Positions 51,742 through 61,356 of a stretch of 64,000 nucleotides of DNA are shown in pieces. Every line of letters begins with the position of its first letter. Position 1 is the first letter of the stretch. The stretch is from Pseudomonas sp. UBA1879 (GTDB taxonomy: Bacteria > Pseudomonadota > Gammaproteobacteria > Pseudomonadales > Pseudomonadaceae). Position numbers and translations under genes: made by a program. Under the pieces are notes generated by a model. The model was not told the origin of the DNA. It saw nothing but the letters and a program-made list of their open reading frames with translations, and ran no database searches. The stretch spans positions 508,273 through 572,272 of the forward strand of contig NZ_DDHJ01000015.1 in the NCBI RefSeq assembly GCF_002338065.1, read 5' to 3'.

Positions 51742-52491
51742 ATGACTCAGACGTTTGATGTAGAAGCATTGATCAAGCTGCGAAGCCAGACGCGGGCCAT
51801 TTCCGATGTGCTCAAGGCGCAAGCTTCGGACTATCTCGCGACGCTGTCCTTGCTGATCCGTCCGCAAAACCTGTTTGGCGAATACTTGCAGGGCGCACAA
51901 CGAAGCAGTGGCCGCGAAACTCAGCATCATTTCAAAGAACTCAAAGAGCTATACGACAGAATTGGTTCGGCCTCTCCGTTCCAATTGGTCAATGAGATGG
52001 AAGTGCCGCTGAATCTGATCAGCACCACGCCTGAACTATTTCCTCTTGAATACGACAAGGTGCTGGAACAGAGCGGCCAGACCATCCGCATCACCAGCCC
52101 GACACGCTGGGTGGTAGGTTTCAACTCCTTCGATCTGGCGCAGTTTCGCAAAGTGATCAAGGACCCGAATCGCAGCAGTGCCGAGCTTTATCGGTTCGTG
52201 GTGCATTACCTGGTCCTGTTTTACTGCGTCAGTAAATCTCCAGGCCTCGGTCGTCTGTTCGAAGGGCTGCGCTTCCCGGTCAGTTTCGAGCGGTTGAAAG
52301 ATTTCGGCGACCTGCCCTTCTGCGTGATCAGCTCGCCGGTGCGTTCGACGCTGCCGGACGACTCGGTCATTCGCAGCAGCACCCAGATTGCCGGCAATGC
52401 CACCTTCGAGGAGTTGGTGGGCCAAGACAGCATCATGGACATGAAAGATGAGATTCGTCAGCGACTGCTGATGACGATCGAAGGACTGTAA
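51742..52491 (+). CDS. Unrecognised gene at the head of the T6SS operon
   Basis: A 249-residue cytosolic protein with helical N terminus (ALIKLRSQTRAISDVLKAQ) and beta-rich middle (RITSPTRWVVGFNSFDL); no signal peptide or membrane segment. Its stop lies 69 bases before tssB. It is not TssA by any motif I can see (no ImpA-type N terminus), though it occupies the place of a TssA or accessory gene. Context suggests a T6SS-associated function such as baseplate or sheath accessory, by position only. Confidence 0.6.
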   Translation: MTQTFDVEALIKLRSQTRAISDVLKAQASDYLATLSLLIRPQNLFGEYLQGAQRSSGRETQHHFKELKELYDRIGSASPFQLVNEMEVPLNLISTTPELFPLEYDKVLEQSGQTIRITSPTRWVVGFNSFDLAQFRKVIKDPNRSSAELYRFVVHYLVLFYCVSKSPGLGRLFEGLRFPVSFERLKDFGDLPFCVISSPVRSTLPDDSVIRSSTQIAGNATFEELVGQDSIMDMKDEIRQRLLMTIEGL

Positions 52492-52560
52492 CGCGCCCGG
52501 CTCAACGTTGGGCCGAACACGCAAATGACTTGCAGCGACTTGCTCGCACAGGAGAACACG

Positions 52561-53094
52561 ATGGCGAAGAAGGAAAGTACCCAGCACAAACTCGATCGCG
52601 TCCGCGCGCCTCGGGTTCATATCACTTACGACGTGGACATTGGCGACGCTCAGGAAAAGAAAGAGCTGCCCTTTGTCGTCGGCGTGCTGGGCGATTTCTC
52701 CGGCAATCCGCTGGAGCCTTTGCCAAAGCTCAAGGATCGCAAGTTCATCTTCATCGACCGTGACAACTTCAACGGCGTGCTCAAGGGCATCAAGCCGCGT
52801 CTGGCGTATCGGGTCGACAACACGCTGGCCAAGAACGGCACGCAGCTGGGCGTGGAGCTCAACTTCAATACCCTCGAAGACTTCGAACCGCAAAACGTCG
52901 TCAAGCAAGTCGAGCCGCTGCGCAAGCTGCTGGAAGTCCGCAACAAACTGGCTGACCTGCGCAACAAGATGGGCGGCAACGACAAGCTTGAAGAGCTGCT
53001 GATGGACGTGTTGCAGAACACCGAGAAGTTGAAAACGCTGGGCAAGGAATTCGGCCGTGAAGCCGCCGTTCCAGCCACCGATGCCAAAGAGTAA
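52561..53094 (+). CDS. tssB: TssB (small sheath subunit)
   Basis: A 177-residue protein of the VipA/TssB family. It forms the contractile sheath with TssC. Family sections are RAPRVHITYDVDIGDAQEKK, ELPFVVGVLGDFSG, and KFIFIDRDNFNGVLKGIKPR, then the conserved coiled C-terminal helix (LRKLLEVRNKLADLRNKMGG). GGAGAACACG lies upstream of the ATG at 52561. Fourteen bases separate it from tssC. Confidence 0.93.
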   Translation: MAKKESTQHKLDRVRAPRVHITYDVDIGDAQEKKELPFVVGVLGDFSGNPLEPLPKLKDRKFIFIDRDNFNGVLKGIKPRLAYRVDNTLAKNGTQLGVELNFNTLEDFEPQNVVKQVEPLRKLLEVRNKLADLRNKMGGNDKLEELLMDVLQNTEKLKTLGKEFGREAAVPATDAKE

Positions 53095-53108
53095 GCAGGA
53101 GCACGACG

Positions 53109-54611
53109 ATGAACGATAAACACAGCGTAGCTCAGCAGGATGCCGATCTGGTTGAAGTGGAAAACTTCGCGCCCCAGTCCTCGCTGCTCGACAGCATCAT
53201 TTCCGAAAGCCGCGTCGCCCGTTCCGAGACCGAGCGCACCCGCACCCGCGACCTGATCGGTGAGCTGGTAGGTCAGGTGCTCGAAGGCGAAATGACGCCG
53301 AGCAAAGACCTGATCGCCGTACTGGATGCGCGGATCGCCGAGATCGACTCGATGCTCTCCGAGCAGATGAACGAGATCATGCACGCTCGCGAATTCCAAC
53401 AGCTGGAAGCCTCCTGGCGCGGCCTGAAGTATCAGGTCGATCAGACCGAGACCAGCACCACGCTGAAGATTCATCTGCTCAATGCTTCGAAAAAAGATCT
53501 GGTTCGCGATCTGAAGGCCTCTTCCGAGTTTGACCAGAGCGCGCTGTTCAAAAAGATCTACGAGGAAGAGTACGGCACCTTCGGTGGCGCACCTTTCGGC
53601 ATGCTGCTGGGCGATTACGAGTTCAATCGCAACCCGGAAGACATGTACCTGCTCGAAGAAATTTCCCATGTCGCCGCAGCGGCCCATGCGCCGTTCATTT
53701 CTGCGGCATCGCCCGAGCTGTTCGGCTGGGACTCGTTCACCGACATGTCCGGCCCGCGTGACCTGGCGAAGATTTTCGACACCGTTGAATACGCCAAGTG
53801 GAAATCCTTCCGTAACTCCGAGGACTCGCGTTACGTCGGCCTGACGCTGCCCCACGTGCTGGGTCGCCTGCCTTATGGTCCGGATACCACGCCCGTCGAA
53901 GAATTCAACTTCGTCGAAAGCGTCGACGGTCGCGACCACAACAAGTACCTGTGGATGAACGCCGCCTATGCACTGGGCACCCGGGTCACCGATGCCTTCT
54001 CCCGTTATGGCTGGTGCGTGGCGATTCGCGGTGTCGAAGGCGGCGGCCTGGTGGAAGGTCTGCCGACTCATACCTTCAAGACCGATGACGGCGAAATTGC
54101 CCTCAAGTGTCCGACGGAAATCGCGATTACCGACCGCCGTGAAAAAGAGCTGTCCGATCTTGGGTTCATCCCCCTGGTTCACTGCAAAGGCACCGACTAC
54201 GCCGCGTTCTTCGGCACACAGTCGACACAGAAGCAGAAGCAATACAACACCGACATCGCCAACGCCAACGCGCGCCTGTCGGCGCAGTTGCAGTACATCT
54301 TCGCGACGTCACGCATCGCCCACTACATGAAGGCGATCATGCGCGACAAAGTGGGCAGCTTCGCTTCTCGCAAAGACGTCGAGCTGTTTCTGAACAAATG
54401 GCTGTCGAGCTATGTGTTGCTGGACGACACCGCCAGCCAGGAAGCCAAGGCCAAATTCCCGCTGCGCGAAGCCCGCGCCGAAGTGTTCGAAGTGCCTGGC
54501 AAGCCTGGGGTCTACAAGGCCGTGACCTACTTGCGTCCGCACTATCAACTGGATGAACTGACCGCGTCCCTGCGACTGGTTGCCGAGTTGCCGCAGTCCA
54601 CACGCGGCTGA
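53109..54611 (+). CDS. tssC: TssC (large sheath subunit)
   Basis: A 500-residue protein of the VipB/TssC family, of normal length. Typical sections are TLKIHLLNASKKDLVRDLKA, FGMLLGDYEFNRNPEDMYL, LLEEISHVAAAAHAPFISAA, then FGWDSFTDMSGPRDLAKIF and the C-terminal PGVYKAVTYLRPHYQLDELT. It assembles with TssB into the sheath, which ClpV later dismantles. It lies 14 bases after tssB. Confidence 0.95.
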   Translation: MNDKHSVAQQDADLVEVENFAPQSSLLDSIISESRVARSETERTRTRDLIGELVGQVLEGEMTPSKDLIAVLDARIAEIDSMLSEQMNEIMHAREFQQLEASWRGLKYQVDQTETSTTLKIHLLNASKKDLVRDLKASSEFDQSALFKKIYEEEYGTFGGAPFGMLLGDYEFNRNPEDMYLLEEISHVAAAAHAPFISAASPELFGWDSFTDMSGPRDLAKIFDTVEYAKWKSFRNSEDSRYVGLTLPHVLGRLPYGPDTTPVEEFNFVESVDGRDHNKYLWMNAAYALGTRVTDAFSRYGWCVAIRGVEGGGLVEGLPTHTFKTDDGEIALKCPTEIAITDRREKELSDLGFIPLVHCKGTDYAAFFGTQSTQKQKQYNTDIANANARLSAQLQYIFATSRIAHYMKAIMRDKVGSFASRKDVELFLNKWLSSYVLLDDTASQEAKAKFPLREARAEVFEVPGKPGVYKAVTYLRPHYQLDELTASLRLVAELPQSTRG

Positions 54612-54636
54612 TCGATGTCGTTGCCAGGGAGGCAAT

Positions 54637-55119
54637 ATGAGTAGCCAACACAAGTTGTTGCCGTCACTGCTGGACCGGTTGCTGGACGACCGTCCGCATC
54701 AGTCCATCGAAGCGTCGTCGCAACGCTTGTGTTCGCTGGCCGATTACAAGGCCAGCATCGTCCGTGACCTGGAGATTCTGGTGAACACACGCCAGTCTCT
54801 GGTCGCCGAAGAACTCGGCGGCTTCGCCCAGTTGAGCGGCACGATCCTCGATTACGGCATGCCGGATTTCACCAGTAAAAGCGTGCTCGATCCGCAGGAT
54901 CGCTTGCTGATTCAGCGCCAGCTGGAAAAAGCGATCTCAGTGGGCGACCGGCGCTTTCGCAGCGTCAAGGTACAACTACTGGCACAACAAACCGGCCAAC
55001 GCATGCTCACCTTTCGCGTGGACGCGGTACTGCGCCTGCAGGATGTCTCGCGCCAGGTTTCGTTTGACGCGGTGCTGCAGGTCAACACCCAGGAATACAC
55101 AGTACAGAACCTCAACTGA
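54637..55119 (+). CDS. tssE: TssE (baseplate, gp25-like)
   Basis: A 160-residue gp25-like baseplate wedge protein. Typical sections are LLPSLLDRLLDD, the SIVRDLEILVNTR motif and ILDYGMPDFTSKS, then QLEKAISVGDRRF, RFRSVKVQL and a beta-rich end. AGGGAGGC lies upstream of the ATG at 54637. Its stop overlaps the tssF start (TGATG). Confidence 0.92.
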   Translation: MSSQHKLLPSLLDRLLDDRPHQSIEASSQRLCSLADYKASIVRDLEILVNTRQSLVAEELGGFAQLSGTILDYGMPDFTSKSVLDPQDRLLIQRQLEKAISVGDRRFRSVKVQLLAQQTGQRMLTFRVDAVLRLQDVSRQVSFDAVLQVNTQEYTVQNLN

Positions 55120-56951
55120 TGCTCGACGACCTGCTCCCCTATTACGAAAAGGAACTGTCGCACCTGCGCTTTTTGGGCCAGGAGTTCGCGAGTCAGTATC
55201 CAAAAATCGCTTCACGGTTGCTCATTGAGGGCGATAACTGTGAGGACCCGCACACCGAGCGTTTGATCGAGGCGTTTTCGTTTCTGGCCGCCCGCGTCCA
55301 CAAGAAACTGGACGACGAGTTTCCGGAGATCGTCGAATCATTCCTTGAAGTGCTGTACCCGCATTACCTGCGCCCTACCCCGTCGATGTCCATCGTCGAA
55401 TTCAGCATGGGCAGCAACGGAAAGGTCACGGAAGCCTATCGCGTGGCGCGCCACACGGAGCTGCATGCCAACCCGGTGGATGGCGTGGTGTGCAAGTTTC
55501 GTACGTGCTACCCGGTGGAACTCTGGCCGATCGCGGTGCAGCAGGCCTCCTTCGTCGAGATGGAGCGCTCGGCCTTCAACGGCCACAGCGCCGATCTGGT
55601 CGCTCGTCTGCGGATCGGTCTGGTCACGACCGCTGATGCGCTGTTTGGACAGATGGAACTGGACAGCCTGCGGTTTTTCCTCGATGGCGAAAGCACCCTG
55701 ATGCTGCAACTGTACGAGTTGCTGTTCAACAACTTGGCCAAAGCGACAATCACCTTTCAGGATGAAGGCCGCAGCCGTGAAGTGGCGCTGCCCGCCGGCG
55801 CGTTGAAAGCGGTAGGTTACGGGCTGGACGAAGGCCTGGTGGATTACTCGGAACGGTCATTTCTGGGGTATCGCCTCCTGCATGAGTACTTCACGTTCCC
55901 GGACAAATTCATGTTCTTCGACCTGTCGGGGTTCGGCCGTATCCTGGCAGGCAAGGCGCTGGAAAAGGTCGAGATCAACTTCTACTTTTCCGACTACGAC
56001 CTCAACGACCGCCTCGCGCGTCTGACGCAGAACATCGGACGGAGCAACTTCAAGCTCAATTGCACGCCGATCATCAATCTGTTTCGGCAACACGCCGAGC
56101 CGATCAAGTTGACTCACGCACAGCACGAATACGCGGTGATTCCGGACGTCCGCCTGCAAAGTACGGCCGAGGTGGTGTCCATTGATCGCGTGCGCCGGAT
56201 CAAAAAGCTCGACGGCATCGATCAGGTCGCCACTTGTCACCCGTTTTTCGAACCCCGGACCGATCAGGGTTTGGGCAACAGTTTCTGGATCGCTCGACGG
56301 CGCCCGGTACAAACCCAGCAAAGCGACGGCACGAACGTGTTCATCCGCGTGGTCGACCGTGATCTGGAACTGATCGACTCCAACAATGACACGCTGAGTA
56401 TTCGCCTGACCTGCAGCAACCGTGATGTGCCTTCGATGCTGCCGTTTGGCGGCGAGCGTGGCGACTTCAACATCCCGGCCAGCTCGGTGATCAAGGACAT
56501 CCGTTGCCTGCGCAAGCCCACCGCCTCGGTGCGCGTGCCGCTGGGCAATGGCGTGATCTGGCGGCTGATCTCGCACCTGTCGCTCAATCACATGTCGCTG
56601 GTATCCCGAGGCCGTGAAGTGCTGTTGGAACTGCTGTCGCTGTACAACTACCGCAGCACCTCAGCGATCCGCAAGCAGATCAACGGCATCGTATCGGTCG
56701 CCAGCGAGCCGGTGGTCGCCCGCATCGGCCACCCACGGCCCAATTTCGTTCGCGGCGTCGGCATCACGCTGACCTTCGACGAAAGCCAGTACACCGGCAG
56801 CGGCGTGTTCCTCTTCGGCATGGTGCTGGACCATTTCTTCGGCCAGTACTGCTCGATCAACAGCTTTACTCAATTAACCCTTCGTACCTTGCAGCGTGAA
56901 AAGAGAGTGGTCCAATGGCCCCCGCGAACCGGCGATCAACCCCTGGTCTGA
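55119..56951 (+). CDS. tssF: TssF (baseplate)
   Basis: A 610-residue baseplate protein. The start MLDDLLPYYEKELSHLRFLG is the TssF N terminus, followed by PKIASRLLIEG and DPHTERLIEAFSFLAARVHK. The C-terminal end is homologous to its family, with NFVRGVGITLTFDESQYTGS and FLFGMVLDHFFGQYCSINSF. It overlaps tssE by one base and tssG by 37 bases, so production is coupled. Confidence 0.94.
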   Translation: MLDDLLPYYEKELSHLRFLGQEFASQYPKIASRLLIEGDNCEDPHTERLIEAFSFLAARVHKKLDDEFPEIVESFLEVLYPHYLRPTPSMSIVEFSMGSNGKVTEAYRVARHTELHANPVDGVVCKFRTCYPVELWPIAVQQASFVEMERSAFNGHSADLVARLRIGLVTTADALFGQMELDSLRFFLDGESTLMLQLYELLFNNLAKATITFQDEGRSREVALPAGALKAVGYGLDEGLVDYSERSFLGYRLLHEYFTFPDKFMFFDLSGFGRILAGKALEKVEINFYFSDYDLNDRLARLTQNIGRSNFKLNCTPIINLFRQHAEPIKLTHAQHEYAVIPDVRLQSTAEVVSIDRVRRIKKLDGIDQVATCHPFFEPRTDQGLGNSFWIARRRPVQTQQSDGTNVFIRVVDRDLELIDSNNDTLSIRLTCSNRDVPSMLPFGGERGDFNIPASSVIKDIRCLRKPTASVRVPLGNGVIWRLISHLSLNHMSLVSRGREVLLELLSLYNYRSTSAIRKQINGIVSVASEPVVARIGHPRPNFVRGVGITLTFDESQYTGSGVFLFGMVLDHFFGQYCSINSFTQLTLRTLQREKRVVQWPPRTGDQPLV

Positions 56952-57985
56952 TTGACCAGGCACGGGCTGAGCCGCACCGATTCGAGTTCTTTCAATTGGT
57001 GCGTTTGCTTCGCCTGCATTACAGCAGAAACGGGCGCATGGACCTGCAGACGCGGCCGCACGAAGATCCGCTGCGCTTTCGTTCGCAACTCTCGCTCAAC
57101 TTTCCGGCGAGCGAAGTCAGCGATCTGAAGTTCGAGCGCGAAGGCAACGTCTCGGCCGCCGGTCTGGCGCTGTCGGAGGTGCAGGTCACGTTCATGGGGC
57201 TGGTCGGGCCTTCCGGGGTCTTGCCGCGCCCGTACACCGAACTGCTGATGGACCGACACATCCAGTACCGCGACGACGCCGCGCACGCCTTTCTCGATCT
57301 GTTTTCCCATCGCATGACCACGCTGTTTTACGAGGCTTGGCAGAAGTACAAGTTCTACATCGAGTACGAGCGCACTGGCACGTCGAACTTTGACCGGTAC
57401 CTGCTCAATCTGGTGGGGTTCGGGCCTCAGGCGCAGAAACAGAAATTCGGCCCGAACGGCTCGCCGTTGCGTCGGGAACTGTTCAGCTACTTCTCCGGAA
57501 CGTTCGCGCAGAAGCCCCGCAACGCGCTGAACCTGCAAGTCATGCTGGGCTTTTATTTCTCGCTGCCGTTCAAGGTGAGCCAGTTTGCCGGGCGCTGGCT
57601 CAAACTTGATGCCAGTCAGTGGACGCAACTGGGCCGCAAGAATGCCGTCCTTGGACAAAGTGCCGTGGCCGGCAATCGCGTCTGGGATTACCAATCCTGC
57701 GTGCGCATCGACATCGGCCCGCTGCAACTGGCCGATTACCAGCGCTTTCTGCCAGGCACGCAGGATTATCAGAAGCTGGTGGAGCTGGTGCGTTTCTACG
57801 TCGGCGCCCAGCTGGACTTCCAGATTGCGCCCACCCTGGCACGACAGGCGGTGCCCGTCGCCCGATTAGGTCGTCAGGGCAATGTTGCCTTGGGCTGGCT
57901 GGGTTGGCTCAAGCGCCCCGGCGTCGAGGTCGAGCCTTCCCGCTGTGCCGTTTTCCATATTCCTTTTGATGGGGTCTCTCTGTGA
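56915..57985 (+). CDS. tssG: TssG (baseplate)
   Basis: A 356-residue baseplate protein which pairs with TssF. Typical sections are RFEFFQLVRLLRLHYSRNG, LRFRSQLSLNFPASEVSDL, and VTFMGLVGPSGVLPRPYTEL, then AFLDLFSHRMTTLFYEAWQK. The start ATG lies within the end of tssF and the stop overlaps the GTG of clpV, so it is translated in coupling with both. Confidence 0.93.
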   Translation: MAPANRRSTPGLIDQARAEPHRFEFFQLVRLLRLHYSRNGRMDLQTRPHEDPLRFRSQLSLNFPASEVSDLKFEREGNVSAAGLALSEVQVTFMGLVGPSGVLPRPYTELLMDRHIQYRDDAAHAFLDLFSHRMTTLFYEAWQKYKFYIEYERTGTSNFDRYLLNLVGFGPQAQKQKFGPNGSPLRRELFSYFSGTFAQKPRNALNLQVMLGFYFSLPFKVSQFAGRWLKLDASQWTQLGRKNAVLGQSAVAGNRVWDYQSCVRIDIGPLQLADYQRFLPGTQDYQKLVELVRFYVGAQLDFQIAPTLARQAVPVARLGRQGNVALGWLGWLKRPGVEVEPSRCAVFHIPFDGVSL

Positions 57986-60579
57986 ACCTGAAGTCGCTGT
58001 TCGCCAAGCTCAACGAAACCAGTCGTACAGCCACAGAAGCCGCCGCTGCGCTGTGCCTTTCCGAGCGTCATTACGACGTTGAGGTCGAGCATCTGCTGTT
58101 GCAACTGCTCGAAGGCAACGACAACGACCTGCCGGCCATTCTGCGTCATTACGACGTTGTGCCAGAGCGTCTGCAGGCGCAGTTGGTCACGGCGCTGGGG
58201 ACCTTCAAAAAGGGCAATACCCGTACGCCCGCGCTGTCGCCACACATCACCCGCATGATCGAGCAGGCGTGGCTGCTGGCCTCGGTCGAGTTTGGTCAGC
58301 AGCAGATTCGCACCGGCTACCTGATTCAGGCGCTGCTGGACGACGACGAGCTGCGTCGCGTCGTGGTGGGCTCGGCAGCGGAGCTCGAGAAAATCAACGC
58401 CGACGACTTGCGGGTCAATCTCGCAGCCCTGGTCGAATCCAGCCCGGAATCGCAACTGGCCAAGCCGCTGGGCACACCCGAGGCAGGCGCCGGTCGCCCT
58501 CTCGCCAGCAACGGCAAGACACCTGCGCTCGATCAGTACACCGTCAACCTGACACAGAGCGCCCGCGAAGGTCGCATCGATCCGGTGCTCGGTCGCGAGT
58601 TTGAAGTGCGGCAAATGGTCGACATCCTCACCCGTCGTCGGCAGAACAACCCGATCCTTACCGGCGAGGCAGGCGTCGGCAAAACCGCGGTGGTCGAAGG
58701 TCTGGCATTGCGCATCGTGCACGGTGACGTGCCTTCGGTGCTCAAGGATGTGGCGATCCACACCCTGGACCTCGGCCTGTTGCAGGCCGGCGCCGGCGTC
58801 AAAGGCGAATTCGAGAACCGCCTGAAATCGGTCATCGAAGAAACCAAGCGCAGCCTGCACCCGATCATCCTGTTCATCGACGAAGCCCACACCCTGATCG
58901 GGTCGGGCGGTCAGGCCGGACAGAACGACGCCGCCAACCTGCTCAAACCCGCGCTGGCCCGTGGCGAATTGCGCACCATCGCGGCCACGACCTGGGCCGA
59001 GTACAAGAAGTATTTCGAGAAAGACGCCGCCCTCGCCCGCCGCTTCCAGGTGGTGAAGGTCGAAGAGCCGGACGAGGACAAAGCCATCCACATGCTGCGT
59101 GGCCTGCTCGGCAAAATGCAGGCGCATCACAAGGTGACGGTGATGGACGAGGCGCTGGTGCAGGCCGTTCGCCTGTCCAATCGCTACATCACCGGCCGTC
59201 AGTTGCCGGACAAAGCGGTCAGCGTGCTGGACACCGCCTGTGCGCGGGTGGCGCTGGCGCAGTCGGCCCAGCCCGGCGCGCTGGAGGACTGCAAATGCCT
59301 CATTGAACACGTGCAGTCGGAAATCACCGTGTTGCAGCAAGAAGCCTCCAAGGGCAGCGACCACGCACGGCGCCTTGCAGCGCTCAACGATGAGCTGCAG
59401 GCGGCGCAGCAGCAACGGGAAAAACTTGAACAACAGTGGGAACGTGAACGTGAACTGGTCGAGAAACTCGCCCATGCGAGCGCGAATGAGCCTCTCGACG
59501 CCGACGAGATTTCCGCGCTGCGCGCCGAGCTGACGAGCGTTCAAGGTGAGCAGCCGCTGGTCCATGCGCGGGTCGATGGCGGCACCATCGGCGAGGTGAT
59601 TTCCGGCTGGACCGGCATCCCCCTCGGCAAAATGCTGCGCGACGAAATCGACACTGTGCAGCGACTGCCTGAGCTGCTTGGCGAACGCGTTCTCGGTCAG
59701 GATCACGCGCTGCTGGAGATCGGCAAGCGCATCAAGATTTCTCGGGCGCGCATGGAAGATCCGAACAAGCCCATCGGCGTATTCCTGCTCTTGGGGCCGA
59801 GCGGCGTCGGCAAGACCGAAACCGCACTGGCGCTGGCCGACACGCTGTACGGCGGCGAACGCAATGTCATCACCATCAACATGTCCGAGTACCAGGAAGC
59901 GCACACCGTTTCCAGCCTCAAGGGCTCGCCGCCGGGTTACGTCGGCTACGGCGAAGGTGGCGTGCTGACCGAGGCGGTGCGGCGCAAACCCTACAGCGTC
60001 GTACTGCTCGATGAAGTCGAAAAGGCCCACCCTGATGTGCTGGAGCTGTTTTTCCAGGTCTTCGACAAGGGCGTGCTGGACGATGGTGAAGGCCGCGAGA
60101 TCAATTTCCGCAACACGGTGATCATCCTCACCTCCAATACCGGCACGGACCGCATCATGCAGGGGTGTCTGGATGCATCGGCGCCACCAAGCCCTGAAGA
60201 GATCGTCGAAGGGCTGCGCGACGAACTGAACCAGGTGTTCAAGCCCGCGTTCCTGGGCCGCCTTTCCATCGTCCCGTATTACCCGGTGAAGGACGCGATT
60301 CTGCAACGCATCGTCGCCCTGAAACTGGAGCGCATCCGCAAGCGTTTCGAGCGCAATCATCAGGCCGTGCTCGGTTTCGACGAGTCCCTGGTCGAGGCCA
60401 TTGCAGCGCGTTGCACCGAGGTCGACAGCGGCGCGCGGAACATCGACAACATCCTGTCCAAAACCCTCATGCCGGAACTGGCCCAGCACGTGCTGGAGCG
60501 CATGGCGCAGGACAAACCGATCCAACGTCTGGACATCGAACTGGGCAGCGACGGCGACTTCGCCTACCAAATGACCTGA
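57982..60579 (+). CDS. clpV: ClpV (TssH) sheath-recycling AAA+ ATPase
   Basis: An 865-residue AAA+ protein. Start is a GTG overlapping the tssG stop. The N-terminal domain is followed by the first ATPase module with Walker A GEAGVGKT (about residues 229-236), a middle coiled-coil region rich in Glu/Gln (about 430-520), and the second module with Walker A GPSGVGKT (about 605-612). ClpV unfolds contracted TssBC sheath for recycling. A complete, intact gene; the long open frame on the opposite strand (57874-60588) is a shadow. Confidence 0.95.
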   Translation: MNLKSLFAKLNETSRTATEAAAALCLSERHYDVEVEHLLLQLLEGNDNDLPAILRHYDVVPERLQAQLVTALGTFKKGNTRTPALSPHITRMIEQAWLLASVEFGQQQIRTGYLIQALLDDDELRRVVVGSAAELEKINADDLRVNLAALVESSPESQLAKPLGTPEAGAGRPLASNGKTPALDQYTVNLTQSAREGRIDPVLGREFEVRQMVDILTRRRQNNPILTGEAGVGKTAVVEGLALRIVHGDVPSVLKDVAIHTLDLGLLQAGAGVKGEFENRLKSVIEETKRSLHPIILFIDEAHTLIGSGGQAGQNDAANLLKPALARGELRTIAATTWAEYKKYFEKDAALARRFQVVKVEEPDEDKAIHMLRGLLGKMQAHHKVTVMDEALVQAVRLSNRYITGRQLPDKAVSVLDTACARVALAQSAQPGALEDCKCLIEHVQSEITVLQQEASKGSDHARRLAALNDELQAAQQQREKLEQQWERERELVEKLAHASANEPLDADEISALRAELTSVQGEQPLVHARVDGGTIGEVISGWTGIPLGKMLRDEIDTVQRLPELLGERVLGQDHALLEIGKRIKISRARMEDPNKPIGVFLLLGPSGVGKTETALALADTLYGGERNVITINMSEYQEAHTVSSLKGSPPGYVGYGEGGVLTEAVRRKPYSVVLLDEVEKAHPDVLELFFQVFDKGVLDDGEGREINFRNTVIILTSNTGTDRIMQGCLDASAPPSPEEIVEGLRDELNQVFKPAFLGRLSIVPYYPVKDAILQRIVALKLERIRKRFERNHQAVLGFDESLVEAIAARCTEVDSGARNIDNILSKTLMPELAQHVLERMAQDKPIQRLDIELGSDGDFAYQMT

Positions 60580-60603
60580 TTCGAGCATTCATAGGTAGTA
60601 GTC

Positions 60604-61356
60604 ATGAAGATGCACAACATGGAACGTGCCAGCGCTGGCTGGACCAAGGGGTTCACCGTCCTGGCGATGGTGGTGGCGCTGACCGCCTGCGGCATTACCG
60701 ACCGGGCCAGCAAGCGCGTCGATGACACGTGGGCGGGCGACATGCTGTTCGGTGATAAAGAAAAGGTCATTCTGACGTCCGACGGCGGTAATCAGCTGAA
60801 CCCCGATGACTCGGGCAAACCGCTGTCCGTGGTGCTGAGGGTCTATCAGCTCACGGCACTCGAGCGCTTTGCTTCCACTGATGCTGACTCGCTGTGGGAT
60901 GACCCGCAACGAGCGCTGGGTAACACGCTGATCGACAGCCAGGAGATCACCTTGCTGCCTGGCATGGGTCAAAACAACCAATGGCCCCTGAACAAAGCCA
61001 CGGGCTATGTCGGCGTCGCGGCTTTCTTTCGCTCGGAAGAAAAGAGCCGGTGGAAAGTCGCCTTCGACGCCAACTCGCTGCGCAAGGATGGCATCTGGTT
61101 TTCCTCCGATGGTCTGCGCGTGCTGGTCGACAACAATCAGGTAGTGGCCGTGCGCGGCATGGATGTGCTGCGCCAGACGCCTACCGAAGCCCAGCTCGCC
61201 AGAAACAACACCCTGCCGCAGGACCCGGCCAATCCGACGCTTGCGCAGAAAATGCAGGACGCGGTGGTCCAGAAAGCCGAAGACGGCGCCGTCGACTCGG
61301 CGCAGAAAGGCATGCAGTCAACAGTCGATTCACTCCTGGAAGGCGTTCATGAGTAA
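60604..61356 (+). CDS. tssJ: TssJ outer-membrane lipoprotein
   Basis: A 250-residue lipoprotein precursor. Signal peptide with lipobox LTAC (Cys at residue 29). The TssJ domain follows, with PLSVVLRVYQLTALERF, WDDPQRALGNTLIDSQEITL, and a beta-rich C-terminal half (VGVAAFFRSEEKSRWKVAF). It is longer than classic TssJ (about 170-190 residues), because an Ala/Gln-rich tail (about residues 195-250) is added. It binds the TssM periplasmic domain. The tssK start overlaps its stop by eight bases. Confidence 0.9.
   Translation: MKMHNMERASAGWTKGFTVLAMVVALTACGITDRASKRVDDTWAGDMLFGDKEKVILTSDGGNQLNPDDSGKPLSVVLRVYQLTALERFASTDADSLWDDPQRALGNTLIDSQEITLLPGMGQNNQWPLNKATGYVGVAAFFRSEEKSRWKVAFDANSLRKDGIWFSSDGLRVLVDNNQVVAVRGMDVLRQTPTEAQLARNNTLPQDPANPTLAQKMQDAVVQKAEDGAVDSAQKGMQSTVDSLLEGVHE

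Noticed and set aside
57874..60588. A 904-codon open frame on the minus strand
   Set aside because: It lies exactly opposite clpV, whose motifs are unambiguous; its composition (His, Gln, Val-rich) is typical of the reverse of a GC-rich gene.
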